64,000 nt of DNA. It comes from Congeria kusceri (Eukaryota > Mollusca > Bivalvia > Myida > Dreissenidae). Where the stretch lies: contig CM051026.1 of NCBI GenBank assembly GCA_027627225.1, forward strand, positions 7,635,115 through 7,699,114. Reading direction: 5' to 3'. The number at the start of each line of letters is the position of its first letter. Position 1 is the first letter of the stretch. Below are positions 10,600 to 22,289 of this stretch, piece after piece. A program made the position numbers and the translations under genes. Below the pieces are notes generated by a model. It searched no databases, was not told the origin of the DNA, and saw only the letters and a list, made by a program, of their open reading frames with translations.

Positions 10600-11612
10600 A
10601 TGGATGGACGACCCAACGAGACGGGTAGCTTCCTATTCATGGTCACGTGGTACTGCGGATGGCTGCTCCTGGCGGGCGCGGATGCGTCCGTTGGCATCAA
10701 CACGGAAGTTTGCACCATGAGGTAGCTGTCGAGTACTGCTCTTGCATTCAGTTCAATTAAACGTTCCGCGTGCGATTTGCTGCTTTTGACATATACGTCC
10801 TTGAAACTGTCACAGGTTTTTAATTTCATTTTGTTTCTAAGCACCAGAATTTTTTCCCGAGGGTCACTGAAGCTTATTTTGATGGGACCTGGTTTTCCTG
10901 GAAACTTACTTTTTATGCGAACGGTGCCGGTAACTGTCACATGTTTATGGACTTCTTCCCCTAGTGCTCGCAAAAGACTATGTGCCTTTTCCAAGAGGTC
11001 TTCTTGGTCTTGTTCCTGCATACCCTGAACGATAACGCAGAAATCGGGGTCATTCAGATGCACACTTTCGCGCCTTGGAGGCAACGTATCAAAGTGGTTC
11101 GTGTCGTTTTCTTCGACTGCTCGAACACAGCTCTGAATGTCTTTCATAGATTCCATTAGTTGGTCAATGCGTCTAGTCTCTTTTCCAATGTCAAGAGCAA
11201 TCTCATTTCTCAACGATTTCAGTTTTGCGTCGATGTTTTTCATCATTTCATTCCTCAGGCTGTCTATTTTGCTCTCTAGGGTGCGTTTCATTCCCTCTTG
11301 TGATACTTTCATATCCGTTACAACCGAGAGCACCCTGTCTACTTTCTCACTTAGTTCACTGTACGCGTCATGTCTGTTTCCAGTTGCCATGTTGCGTTCG
11401 CCGCGTGACACGTTGGTCGCGCAGGTACCTTGATCCACGTTAAAGAGCACACTATTGGCTTCGTTAATAATTTCACTAACGCTTAAATTAACATCTGCAT
11501 CACTGTCCGTTAAACTAGTGAGCCTTCCCTGTTTAAGCGTTAATCCCTCATCGCTAGAGTTGCTTGAGAATTTTTCCTTGCGCTTATGCGAATTCTTTCC
11601 CTTTGAGGTCAT
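10587..11612 (-). CDS. LINE ORF1 protein (coiled coil plus RRM-like domain), 341 aa
   Basis: ORF1 proteins bind the LINE RNA, often as coiled-coil trimers, and act as nucleic-acid chaperones. Visible here: a basic, serine-rich N-terminus (residues 1-35); a charged, leucine/valine-spaced coiled coil (about 84-167); and a compact domain (about 188-280) starting DPDFCVIVQGM and continuing VTVTGTVRIKSK and PIKISFSDPREKILVLRNK. This order resembles the RRM-like plus C-terminal domain of LINE ORF1 proteins. No CCHC knuckle is visible. The frame is uninterrupted from the ATG at 11612. Its TGA stop overlaps the second ATG of ORF2 (ATGA near 10590), suggesting coupled translation. It looks intact. Confidence 0.85.
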   Translation of the reverse strand: MTSKGKNSHKRKEKFSSNSSDEGLTLKQGRLTSLTDSDADVNLSVSEIINEANSVLFNVDQGTCATNVSRGERNMATGNRHDAYSELSEKVDRVLSVVTDMKVSQEGMKRTLESKIDSLRNEMMKNIDAKLKSLRNEIALDIGKETRRIDQLMESMKDIQSCVRAVEENDTNHFDTLPPRRESVHLNDPDFCVIVQGMQEQDQEDLLEKAHSLLRALGEEVHKHVTVTGTVRIKSKFPGKPGPIKISFSDPREKILVLRNKMKLKTCDSFKDVYVKSSKSHAERLIELNARAVLDSYLMVQTSVLMPTDASAPARSSHPQYHVTMNRKLPVSLGRPSIWYI

Positions 11613-11760
11613 ATGGGATAATTATATCATGCGTCCAATAGACCGTTATGTTATGTTATTATATGTATCCCATGAAATACCAGTATCACTAATTTGTAGG
11701 GTGAGCACTGTTTAAAGTTCTTCATGCGTGACGACGACCACGGTAAGCGGAGGAGGGAAT

Positions 11761-13081
11761 TTTGAAATTTTCAGAGACATCCCCACCCACTATGCATTTC
11801 AGCCGTCAATAAAATTCAGAGAACGTAGATGTTATTTTTACTCAGAACACATACCGATAGGTAGTCCTATATATCAATCAACAAAGACACTTAAATCCGT
11901 GCACTATTGTATCTATATTTTATGAGAAACACTGAAAACTATATCAAGAAAGTTACACTGTACTGTCCATACCGGAACCATTGTGTGATATTAGTATTGC
12001 AGGTTACGTAACAGGGGCGTGTCGACGATATATCGATAATAGCATGTACAGAGAATCAATATTAAAGCGTTGTTAATATTAAAGCGTTGTTAAATAGGAT
12101 GTCCTTGTGTCTATAAACAGTTGACAAACGTTATATAGTTTCAATATATAATATAAATGGGAAATACCTCGATACGCCCCTTTAATATTACGCAGACTTC
12201 TCAAAAGTGGTTTATGTTTTAAACGTGTTTTAGTACAATTTTATTTATTTTTTGTTTCCGTTATTTTTTCCAGTAATGTCTTTATACAAAATTTGTTTTG
12301 ATTTCAAACATTATTTTTATATGGTAAGCTTATAAAATATAAATATGTGAAAAAAAAAGAAACGTTGTATTTTATTATTATATGTATTATATCCACCATA
12401 ATACAATTTAAACAAAACAAGAAACATTAATTTTAGTCTATGACGACAGTGCATGTTTCAAGTCTTGTTAATCTCTGAACCGAATTGTCTTGAGGCCAAA
12501 TTGTCTTGGGGCCTAACTTCAGGTAAAATGGCGCAAATGTCAAAACACAGTTGTACGTTTGCAGGTTATGAACATATTTGCCAGTTAATTATGGCGTGAC
12601 AAAGGTAACTATTGATTGTTTTCATGTCTGTACACAATAATGAAACGAATAACGTAACTAAACAACACAGATTTAAATATTTAATAAATAAAAATCGGGA
12701 GGGGGGCTTATTCCAAACCCTAGAGCCAATTGCCTTTGTGTCTTAATCTCCACAGTGGGAGATGCTTGGTGTATCAATATTAAGAGGATCTAAAATCCGA
12801 CCTAAGGCTTTTTCCTCAGATCAGGAATTATACGGCGTGTTAAGTTCCCGCTTGTAGGGAATTGCTTTCAGTCTAAAGGCCCATATATGCCCTTCGCTCC
12901 CCCCTGGGGGGAAAAATATTGGCAGGTGCAGGACACAGAGCAACTTACTTGAAACGGGCACTGAATTACTCGCGGTAGCATTACTTGTTAGGCCCTTGTA
13001 AATATTGAGTACAGTAACGTGGGCAAAAATTGCCCATATATAAATAGATGTCCTTAACTTGATAGTCCAAATACTTATAAC
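11761..13081. other. No recognisable feature (AT-rich)
   Basis: Nothing supported. A short direct repeat, AATATTAAAGCGTTGTTAA, occurs twice at about 12059-12092. A purine-rich segment GGGAGGGGGG lies at about 12698. Confidence 0.45.
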
Positions 13082-14242
13082 ACTGCAGATCTGTTATATC
13101 GCTGGGTCCACAGATCGTGACAAGGACCCTAGCCAAATTTGGGGAAATTTGTGTCTTAAAACCTCCATATTGGGAAAAAATGTTATTGGTAAAATTAAGT
13201 CTTGGACTTGTAAAACACAAAACACAACAACAGATTTCTAACTATAAAATGGGAACTATATTTTTCAAAATGAAATTTTTTTTTACAATATATGATCATT
13301 GTTTTAGCATAAAGTTTTTCAGTTGTATAAAGAATTTGAGTCAAATTTTTTTTTTTGGCAATTGGGAACAATTAAGCGTATTTATCATTGGGAATGTGTC
13401 AGTTAGTCTGACCCATGGTGACCTAGGAAAAGGCCTGCGCAATCGCGATACAACTTATCAGGTCATTCTTATACATATTGATATACATGTATACATTTGC
13501 CTATTTTCATTTTCAAAACATAAACTTAATTAACTCGCCTTTTTCATTGTTATTAACATCCACAATTTGTTATATCCATGTTTAAAATATTCCGTTTGTA
13601 TATAAAACATAATATTCTTCCTTGTAATTTATTTCAAGTTGCATATAATAAATTACAAATCCTGTTAGCATAACGTAAACACGCAACCTATTCAAACTGC
13701 TCATGCATTTCGTGTAAATCATCTGTTTTGCTAGAAAAGCGTGAGTATTGATTGCTGTATGAAAACTTTGTAGCGCAGAAAACATTGAGATCTTTACTTC
13801 TGTATAAAAGTTTCATAGGGCATAACAACAAAATTGGTTATCTATTTAGCGAACAATGTGCAGTTAGCATTTCTTAAACGAAACTGAAAGAGAAAATTGT
13901 TACGCCGTATCAATTACGTTATTGTCGTTCAGATAGGTCAATATTGATCTATGACATACGGTTACTGTATATACCCTCCACATGGACGGGCTGTAATTCG
14001 ACATCTAATTAAAGCGACAGCAGTGAAAGGACGTTGTCCTAGGTGACACGCGCAATATAAGCTGAAGATGGGTCGGCTTATTGTTTTTCACACTACAAGA
14101 GTGTGAATGTGAATGAAAGAGTAGCAATGTAGGTGCGAAAATCTGGACTACACTGGATTTATTTATGAACGTTGTGAAAAAGCCGATTTGCGATATATTG
14201 GATGTCGCAAAATAACGAATGGTGATATAATAGATCTGCAGT
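13082..14242 (+). mobile_element. TIR DNA element, CACTGCAGATC family, copy 1 (about 1.16 kb)
   Basis: The left end CACTGCAGATCTGTTATATC (13082) is matched by the reverse complement of the right end, GATATAATAGATCTGCAGTG (14223-14242). The interior from about 13525 to 14242 matches 29280-29450 plus 31000-31642 over several hundred bases, for example AGATAGGTCA, TTGATCTATGACATAC and GTGAAAGGACGTTGTCCT. No transposase frame was found, so it is probably non-autonomous. A TA or TAA target duplication is possible but the exact base is ambiguous. Confidence 0.75.
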
Positions 14243-14603
14243 GTAATAAGACATTCAACGAAATTAGTGTTACTTTTTATATAAATTCGCTGCAACTAGA
14301 CAATATTGCCCATATAAAAAGTAGCTAAATATTGTCAACCAGAGCTTTACAAGTAATGCTATACCGTTGCAAATATATGAGTCACAGACCTAACCATTAA
14401 AAGACCATCTACGTGGTGGAAAGTTTTGCTAAAACAACACATATTGCAGCCATCAAATTTCTGTCGCTACTTTTACATGGCATGATGCTGAAATAACATC
14501 ATTTATTGCAGTTAGCATTATTATTCGGGCAAGTTGATATTGTATGGCCTATGCTAGAATGGGCAAGTCCTTCAAACAAACTATTGTGAAGACTGTTACT
14601 ATA

Positions 14604-14732
<129 letters not shown>

Positions 14733-14870
14733 AATACATATGAAGTATAAATATTGAGTTGTAAAAGATGAATGTGCAGCTTATTAAGCTTCAAACATGA
14801 ATTCATAATTAAGAGTGCATATATTTTATAATATACAATAAATACACTGTTCATATTCATCCTTTTAAAG

Positions 14871-14987
14871 AAATCATGGTCTACAAGCTTGAAGATTTTC
14901 AACAAGCATTAACAGTGGAAACCAAATTGCAGGAACAACTAGAAAACACTTGCAGACCTCCACCAAGACGGCTCATTCCCCCTCATG
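14871..14987 (+). CDS. Candidate host exon E1 (unrecognised protein)
   Basis: This GC-richer island in AT-rich flanks has an acceptor-like CCTTTTAAAG before 14871 and a donor CATG|GTATGC after 14987. The open frame from ATG 14876 reads [20 protein letters not shown], then continues to [11 protein letters not shown] with one base left over (phase 1). Amphipathic helix followed by a proline/arginine turn is the only visible structure. Phase matches candidate exons E2 and E3 downstream. I do not recognise the protein. It may be an internal exon, with the ATG simply a methionine codon, or part of a decayed gene. Confidence 0.45.
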
Positions 14988-15160
14988 GTATGCAACTAAT
15001 GAGTTACAGCATAATGTGTCAGTTTGCTGAATAATATAGAATCCTTACAAAAAGTCCTGGATCAGGTTGTGATTGGGATCACCATCACAATCAAATCATT
15101 GTTCATGGACACATTTCCAATCTTACCAGGAAAAATCATGCAAATCTGTCTATAATTTTT

Positions 15161-17215
15161 TATGCTCCACAAATGGGGGAACGAATAGTTGCCACTTTGT
15201 CCGTCTGTCCGAGTTTTACTCAATTCCTATTCAGTTTGTCCGGGTGTCAAATGCATTTCACCACAAATTTTATCCATCAATCTTTCTCTCAATTCGACCT
15301 TCCATATTCAGTCTGCATGCTAGGTGTCTGGAACTTAAACTCAGCTTGAATAAAACTTAACATGCAGCATCTCTACCATGGGGACATGCGCATATTGTCA
15401 GGTTGTTCTGGTCTGATATAAAAATCAGATATTTTCGTTTCCGTGCAAGATGTCCAGAATTAATAACTCAAATTCAATTAAACTTGATATGCAGTATCCT
15501 TACCAAGAGGACTTGCAAGGTCTTTCAAGCAGGGTTGGCATAAAACCCGGGTTTTATAGTATTGACCAGCCCGGATGGGTAATACTGGGAAAAACCGGGT
15601 TTTACCGGGCAATAGTGGGCAATACTGGGGAAAAAGATATTGCACAATTATGTTTACATTACATGCTAATAGTGAATTTCTACATATAAACACATATCTA
15701 ATAACAATTATATAATGTAAGTTACTTTGTTTATTTTGTGTGAAAACATATTGATAATTTCGTTATTTTTTACAAAATTTAACTTGAATTTTTTGTCACT
15801 TTCATTATATTTCATTATATTTTTCTCAGTATATAGTAGTATAATGTAACAGAATTAGATTTTTTTAATGAAAGAAAATGGGGGAATTAATGTATAAGAG
15901 AAATTTGGCAATTCTAGCATATCATTGTGCTATAAAGTATTTTAGTTGATTCATATTGCAACAAGACCCTCTTGCGGCCCAATGGTGTACATCAAATTAA
16001 TAACACAATATTGTGATATCATTTATGATCCATTCACAATATGTACAGCCTCTTAAACACAAATATTGATTGAATTGACGTATCTATGCAAGTGCTAAAA
16101 AAACCCAATTAAACTGGACCATATGAATAAACATTAGACGTATCTCAATTAGGGGCCTTCTCCAAACCATGAAAACATGCATAGATTGGCACCTTAAGTG
16201 ACTGATTCCAGCCGTTAATTGTGCATCAGTATAAAAATAATTATTCATTATAGCTTCATCATTATTAATCCAGCTTTTAAAGTGAAAAAATTAAAGTAAG
16301 TAATGAAAAAAGAAGATAAAACTGATTTGTCCAGTAATTCCCGGTTTTGCCCATATATCAGATTTTAATAATATTGACCAGGCTTGCATTATTGTCGAGA
16401 GATGGCCTCCCTAAGTTTTATTGTTAATAAAAAAAGGAACAGTTAAATGCAAGAAATAATGGAGGATGAATAAGTTATAAGTGTAGATGTGTTTCAATAT
16501 CAAGCAGAATCATTTCACAAACAACATAGAACATATTTCATGATAAGCGTTGCCAACGAACACTGAATGAATTTACCAGTGGATATGTGCGGGCACTTAT
16601 AAAAAAACTGTAACTTTATGTGCATATATTGGATCTGCAAAACTTAACAAGTCATTTTCTTTATAACATAAGTTAACAGAGCATTTAGATTTTAAAAAAC
16701 AAAACTCCATATTAACTAAACAAAAAATAGTATTGCCCAGTATTGCCCACTTTCAGAGTATTGACCGGGGCGGGAAAAACCAGTAAAACCTGCCGGTGTG
16801 GGTGATTCGTGTCATCTGATGATTTTTAAGGGAGTTATTGCCCTTTGATGATAAATAGGATTTGTTAATAGGACATTTTTGGCGCACTAGTTCTCAGGAA
16901 CTAATGACTCAATTTCACTAAACCTTGAGCATCTCTATCTAGACGACATGAGCAAACTGTCAGGTCATTCCAGTCTGACTATAAACATAATATTTAAATA
17001 GGAAATGTGTGTTTTTCCAAATGTTCTCAGGAACTAATTACTCAAATTCAAATAAACTTTATATGCAGCATCCCTACCAACAGTATGTGCACATATTGTC
17101 AGATCATTCTGGTCTGTTGATATTTTGTCAGTCGTCTGTAATTCATCAATTATGGGCATGCGGAGGCGATAGACGTCTCTTTTTATTCAAGCTTAACAAA
17201 CTTGCACAGTATGTG
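15161..17215 (+). repeat. Hairpin-start tandem element (GCTCC...GGGGGA type), split by an insertion
   Basis: It opens TTTATGCTCCACAAATGGGG with GTCCGTCTGTCCG soon after, a layout shared with several mollusc repeats that begin in a hairpin. Units with ACTCAAATTCAA, ATGCAGCATCCCTACCA and ATTGTCAGG..ATTCTGGTCTG recur at about 15330, 15460, 16910 and 17030. The array is interrupted by the hAT-like element at 15530-16800. Confidence 0.6.
15530..16800. mobile_element. hAT-like non-autonomous element (CAGGGTTGGC end)
   Basis: The left end starts CAGGGTTGGCATAAAACCCG. The right end, read inverted, gives CACCGGCAGGTTTTACTGG, and both ends share words such as GGGCAATACTGGG and AGTATTGACC. CAGGG...-type termini and subterminal repeats suggest hAT. 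It lies inside the tandem element 15161-17215. No clear 8-bp target duplication is seen and no transposase is present; right edge uncertain by a few bases. Confidence 0.55.
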
Positions 17216-17219
17216 TAAA

Positions 17220-17515
17220 ATGATAAAATCACAGATAGGTTCGATAATGGGCCAGATCGGACAAGGAACACCCGAGTTATTGCCCAAAAAGCTTTCATCC
17301 GATCTTTGCCAAACTTCATAAAAATCTTTATTCTAATAATATATCGGCCAGGTTTGATCACCAGCCAAATCACACTTGGAATTGTGGAGTTATAACCCTT
17401 GAATTATCTCAAATTGGCCGTTTTGGCCGTTTCCGTTCTGTACAACAGTTTTTATCTGATCTTCACCAAACTTTGTGAAAATCTTTGTGGGCTCTGGTGT
17501 GAACTCGTCGATAGT
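17220..17515 (+). repeat. Diverged repeat with CCAAACTTCATAAAAATCTT units
   Basis: Words such as TTTTATCTGATCTTCACCAAA and ATTGTGGAGTTATAACCC occur here and again, diverged, at 56155-56480, showing a shared interspersed family. No coding potential. Confidence 0.5.
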
Positions 17516-17739
17516 CCCCGTTGTTCAATAATTAAACAACGATAAACAACACTTATCCTTTATGGATCTTCATGAAATAAAAACCATATTAAACATAATT
17601 TTATTGTGATTAATCTGATATATGATTCATTAAAATATGTTAAGTGCAGAGCACCTAATTCATCCGATGAAATATACGACCGTCAGAATATCAGTGAATG
17701 GATTATTGGATTTTGCTGGGGATGCTAAAGGTAACAACA

Positions 17740-17886
17740 ATGAATAGGTGATTTAATTACATTTATTTTTTGAGATAGCGAAAATAGGCTTGTGTTTACA
17801 TGTATCTGCACATGAATGACCTGACAAGTTATATCGCGATTGCAATCCATGGACCCTGCGAATCGCGATATAATGGAGTTGTAGTG
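17740..17886 (-). repeat. CACTGCAGATC-family fragment, inverted
   Basis: The right edge reads GCGATATAATGGAGTTGTAGTG, a terminal repeat related to the TIR of the 13082 and 29179 elements. Reading leftwards, AATCGCGATATAACTTGTCAG and CCTATTTTCGCT match 13440-13510 in inverted orientation. Only one end is present, so it is a solo fragment. Confidence 0.6.
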
Positions 17887-19684
17887 TATTTCCATTTTCG
17901 GTTTGTTAAATGAATACATTAAATTAATTAATAATTTAAAAAGCGGGACTGCAAATTACTTTTACAAAAAAATATGTGTTGCATATTGAATTATATTAGT
18001 TTCATTTCTCCGTTATAAAATTGTGCTGGGCTAGAAAAACGCAGGCGAAATCACGAAAAACTCGCGGAAATGACGCGTGTATAGCTGCAATGTTACATGT
18101 ATACCACAGCTTAGTACAAAGTTTAAGCGTTATCGGTAGATTCTGAGCTATGTTTTTTTTTGTGCTAAAAAATAAAGTTATATTTGTAGGAGTTTCATTT
18201 GCTGTAAAGATTACATGACAAATTACCAAACGACAATTAGACGTGAGTATGTTTGGGTTGAATTAGTTTTCAAATCAGTTAACCTGTAAAATCTTCCATA
18301 TTAAAATATTCCCCCGGTCAGTGAAAATTCCCCCTCCAGAGGGCGGTGGGCCACTTTCCCCAAAACTGATTGAGGGTCCTGTCACATGAACTTGCGATTT
18401 TTCTGGTCAAACTTCAAAATATCAATAGTATCATGCATATGATGATGTTATTAATCCATATTGTAGAAGAAAACAGCACACAAATCAAGCAATTATCAAC
18501 AAAACATCGTAATGTTATCAAATAAACTACACTCGCCTATACACATTTCTGTAATGAAAGTTGTCAAACCGATTTCGGTTTTAAACTAAATCTATTAATA
18601 GCGGAAACAGCTTTCTACTGCGCACAAGGTAAATTATTTTGTCTCAAGATTTGATTCTATAGCCATATGCGATCTGTATTTTTACTAACCAATGAAAAAG
18701 CAGTATTCAAGTTTCACATTACTCAGTGCAATATGACGGACTTTACATAGAATTTGAACAGTGCATTTTTTTAAGGATAAGGATTAAGTGTTCAAGTAAG
18801 TTTTATGTTGACTTTTTGGCATGCAATTGGTAAATTAATGTTTATACTTAATGTTGAGTCATTGTTAAATGAATAATGAGTGGTAAAATATGAAATTGCA
18901 GCTTGTAAAGCTTCCGACATGACTTCATGTCGGAACGCTGCTACAGGAAAATAGCACTTGCCAATATGAGGTTGGTGTATACCGACACCTAATATATATA
19001 GGAGTATGTGCAGAACTGACCTTGGTCAGTCAGTGTCAGCCAGGCATGGTGATTACTGGAAATGCGGTCTGGTGTTGACTCTCCTTGTGGTTTGGATTAT
19101 GATCAAAAGTTGACACTCTCTGACACCTTTTGTCAACGCATGTATGCATGATAACTTACATCATAAATCATAAGGACATGCAAACATGACTTGAAATTGA
19201 TAGTGATTATGACTGGTGCTCACTGGTGTCACTCAGGCAAAGAGAGTGTTGACCTTCTCACAGACAAGATTGACATGCCAGATTTCAGCTCAGACATTTG
19301 CATGTCTTAATATCATCTGTAATTGCTTTGTGGACAGATAATGTCATTATTTTAACTCTCCAATAGTGTTCACATTCTTAAGGAAAACATTTCATTCTTA
19401 CAAAATATATCAGGAGAAAAACGGTGGTATTGCTTGTAAAATTACATATAAACAAGATTGCACGTTGGACATATGGTACTAAAATGGTACTATGGTTGAA
19501 TATCTCCGATACTGAACAGTGTCTCAATACAAACATGTTTCTTTGTATGGCAGACCTGAAAGAAGTCAAATTCAGATACCAGATAACGGTTTTAATTGGC
19601 TTGTACGTGTCTCTGTAAGCCATTTGAATGTTATGGAGCTTAAGTAAATAGGTTGAAACTATATCATGTTCCTTTGTATTGCAG
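17887..19684. other. No recognisable gene (about 1.8 kb)
   Basis: AT-rich, with no splice-flanked open island. A segment near 18376 begins GGTCCTGTCACATG, resembling the ends of repeats at 27866 and 45672. A short palindrome, GACATGACTTCATGTC, lies at 18917-18932. Confidence 0.45.
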
Positions 19685-19828
19685 GCCTCGAAGCAAGACA
19701 AAAATCTCAATCTGTCCTATGAGAAGGTGTTGACACAGTTTTTCGCAAAGAGTGCAGCCATCGTTCAGCCATGTTGACTGGCGATAAAGATCCCACACAT
19801 GCGGCCATCAGAGCCCCATATGCCAGAT
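19685..19828 (+). pseudogene. Candidate exon E2, 144 bp, phase 1-1, with an in-frame TGA
   Basis: It is flanked by a good acceptor (TTTGTATTGCAG) and a strong donor (AGAT|GTGAGTG). Length is 144 bp, so it keeps phase. In the phase dictated by E1 it reads LEARQKSQSVL, then TGA, then EGVDTVFRKECSHRSAMLTG and DKDPTHAAIRAPYAR. Joining to E3 would create a second TGA (T|GA). In phase 0 it reads ASKQDKNLNLSYEKVLTQFF and stops shortly after. It may be a decayed exon, a stop-containing cassette exon, or a false positive. Skipping it joins E1 to E3 in an open frame. Not recognised by family. Confidence 0.4.
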
Positions 19829-20384
19829 GTGAGTGTGCATCTTTCTTAAGTGAGATTTAAAACATGCGGTCTTTTATTGCTCAAGTATTATTTACACAGG
19901 CAGAGATTTACGGGACGCACTTTTCTGCGTCAAATATGCATATATTGTCAGTCAGGACCCGTCATTTTAACAAATCTGCGTCACATCGGACGCACAATAT
20001 TTCTAATGTATCGGTACTCTGATCATTACAAGCAAGACAACTCCAGTTAGTCATGTCTGTACAGCGTTGTACAAGTTGTGTTTCTTGTTGACTATTGACC
20101 AATCGTATGCTCACACACCTGTTGTTGCTAGGCACATAGTCACTTATTCTGAATACTTCTATATTTATCTCGCAAATGCAAATGTAGTGTGTTTCGCTGT
20201 AAGCTAAATTGGGTACTAAACTGAAGAAAGAACACAAGGCTATTGAGATGAAATAATGTTTGTGCGTAGATGTGAATAATTTATAGAAATATACTACTGA
20301 AATGTTCCAGTTAGGTATAAATATTAACATTTTTAATGTATTCTTTTATATTTAAATAATCCAATACGCTGTGTGCTATTTTTA

Positions 20385-21768
20385 GCTCACCTGAGCACAA
20401 AGTGCTCATGGTGAGCTTTTGTTATTTCCCGCTGTCCGTCGTCCGTGCGTGCGTCCGTCAATTTTTCATTCAAATGACATCTCCTCCTAAACCACATGAC
20501 AGATTTTTACCAAACTTCACGGGAATGATCATTGGGTGACCCTCTTTCAAAGTTGTTCAAATAATTACAGTCCGCTGCATATGTAGGTCACCAGAGCTAA
20601 AAATAGATTAAAAAAGTGTAAACTTCAAAAATCTCTGAAACCGCAAGGCCCAGAGGTTTCATATTTGGTATGTAACATCCTATAGTGGTCCTCTACAAAG
20701 ATTGTTCAAATAATGGCCCTAGGGTCAAAACTGGCCATCCCCGGGGGGTCACATGGTTTGTATAGAATATATAGCAAAATGACTTTACAAATCTCCTCTC
20801 TAAAACTGTAAGGCCCAGAGGTTTCATATTTGGCTTGTAACATCCTTTAGTGGTTGTTTACAAAGTTTGTTCAAATTATGCCCCTGGGGTCAAAACGGGG
20901 CACGCCCGGGGGTCACTTGGTTTATATAGAAAATGTTGCAAAATGACCTTTAAAATCTTCTCCTCTGAAACCACAAGGCCCAGAGGTTTCATATTTGGTA
21001 TGTAACATCCGATAGTGGTCCTCTACAAAGATTGTTCAAATTATGCCCCTGGGGTCAAAACTGGCTACGCCCTGGGGGTCACATGGTTTATATAGACTTA
21101 AATGGCAAAATGTCTTTTAAAATCTTCGCCTGAAACTGCAAGGCCCAAAGGTTTCGTATTTTGTATGTAGCATCCTATCGTGGTCCTCTACAAAGATTGT
21201 TCAAGTTACGCCCCATGGGTCAAAACTGACCACACGCCAGGGGTCACATGGTTTAAATAAACTTATATAGCAAAATGACTTTAACATTCTAATCCTCTGA
21301 AACCGCAAGGCCTAGAGGCTTCATATTTGGTATGTATATGTGGTCCTCTACAAATATTGTTCAAATTATGCCCCTTGGGTCAAAACTGGTGACACCTAGG
21401 GGGTCACATGGTTTATATAGACTTAAATAGCAAACTGACTTTAGAAATCCTCTCCTCTGAAACGGCAAGGCCCACAGATTTCCTATATGTAGTATGTAAC
21501 ATTGCATAGTGGTCTTCTCCAAAGATTGTTTAAATTATGCCCCTGGGGTCAAATCTGGCCACACCCCAAGGGGTCACATGGTTTATTTAGACTCAAATAG
21601 CAGAATGACTTTAAAAAGCTTTACCTGAAACCACAACGCCCAGAGGTTTGTAAAGATTGTTCAAATAATTCCCCTGGAATAAAAATAAGCCACACCTCAG
21701 AGATGCAAATTCTAATTGGGTTACGATGTCTCAGATGAGCGTCCTAGGGCCCTCAGGAGGGCCCTCTT
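20385..21768 (+). repeat. Hairpin-ended non-autonomous element, copy 2 (complete)
   Basis: The 5' hairpin GCTCACCTGAGCAC-AAA-GTGCTC..GGTGAGC is at 20385-20416. The 3' hairpin, stem AGGGCCCTC/GAGGGCCCT with a 2-nt loop, is at 21746-21765 and is followed by CTTGTT. The body is about seven diverged copies of the 165-bp unit seen at 190-1290. Non-coding; likely moved by an enzyme encoded elsewhere. A Helitron/Helentron-type origin is inferred from the hairpin ends and tandem core, not proved. Confidence 0.8.
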
Positions 21769-22161
21769 GTTAATGATGGCTCTACTTTCGACTCAGTAAG
21801 CATTCATTCTTATTGCAAATGGTTCAATGGCCTGCAAATAAATATTTTCGCCTTTCATTTGCTTCCCCAAAATGTAAAGTGCCATGTTAAAACACTAAAG
21901 TATGTTTCAATTACACAAAGTCACAAAATAAATTAACAGCAAAAACAAGCAAACACGGTAATTGGGACCCCGCCTTTATTGACAGGACCCCTGAAAATCA
22001 TCTACCTGAGTCCTGTCGACCCCTAAAATTTCACATTGATGTAAAACCGTGTACAGGGAATACAGAATGGTCTTTGTTACAATTGACAAAATTGATATAA
22101 AACAAGATTAAGTTAAAAAAAAAAACACTGTCAATATGTACTGTCATGCCATATTTTGCAG
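21769..22161. other. No feature seen
   Basis: AT-rich sequence between the hairpin element and candidate exon E3. The last bases form a polypyrimidine-like tract and acceptor (ATATTTTGCAG). Confidence 0.4.
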
Positions 22162-22289
22162 GATGTCATTGCGAGGCTGGGGAGACCCAGGAAGAGGCTG
22201 TGGATACGATCCTCACGGTAACAGACCGACTGCTCAGCAGCGTTGGTGACGCCCATGAGATGGTGAGACAGGCCCTGCAACCTGCACAG
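22162..22289 (+). CDS. Candidate host exon E3, talin-rod-like helix
   Basis: This 128-bp, clearly GC-richer island lies between a good acceptor (ATATTTTGCAG) and a donor (CACAG|GTAGTT). In phase 1 the frame is fully open: CHCEAGETQEEAVDTILTVT, DRLLSSVGDAHEMVRQALQP, AQ, ending in phase 0. The segment GDA-x-EMVRQA after a ...TDRLxSS helix strongly recalls the talin rod, the cytoskeletal adaptor linking integrins to actin, where GDAxEMVRQAxxLAQ occurs. That comparison is from memory. The expected continuation (LAQAT...) is not found in the next few hundred bases. Phase matches E1 directly. It could be a real talin or talin-like exon or a fragment of a pseudogene. Confidence 0.5.

Larger units (their letters stand above)
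6889..11760 (-). mobile_element. Non-LTR retrotransposon (LINE), nearly complete, two ORFs
   Basis: The minus strand carries, in order, a short 5' leader (after about 11760; edge not defined), ORF1 (11612-10587), ORF2 (10599-7126 with two one-base shifts) and a 3' UTR ending about 6889. The 3' UTR contains the hairpin GGCCCAATGGGCC at 6967-6979 and ends in a short CTTA-type tail (CATTTACTTACTTA) rather than poly(A). It has no LTRs and no RNase H domain. The clade is not certain; an APE endonuclease, a coiled-coil ORF1 and a C-terminal CCHC point to the CR1/L2/I or L1-like part of the LINE tree. No target-site duplication was found because the 5' edge is unclear. Confidence 0.9.

Noticed and set aside
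9293..11715. Plus-strand open frames of 60-164 codons across the LINE
   Set aside because: They are antisense shadows of ORF1 and ORF2.
19685..22289. Selenocysteine decoding of the TGA codons in the candidate exons
   Set aside because: No selenocysteine insertion element was recognised and mutation or exon skipping explains the stops more simply; kept only as a remote alternative.
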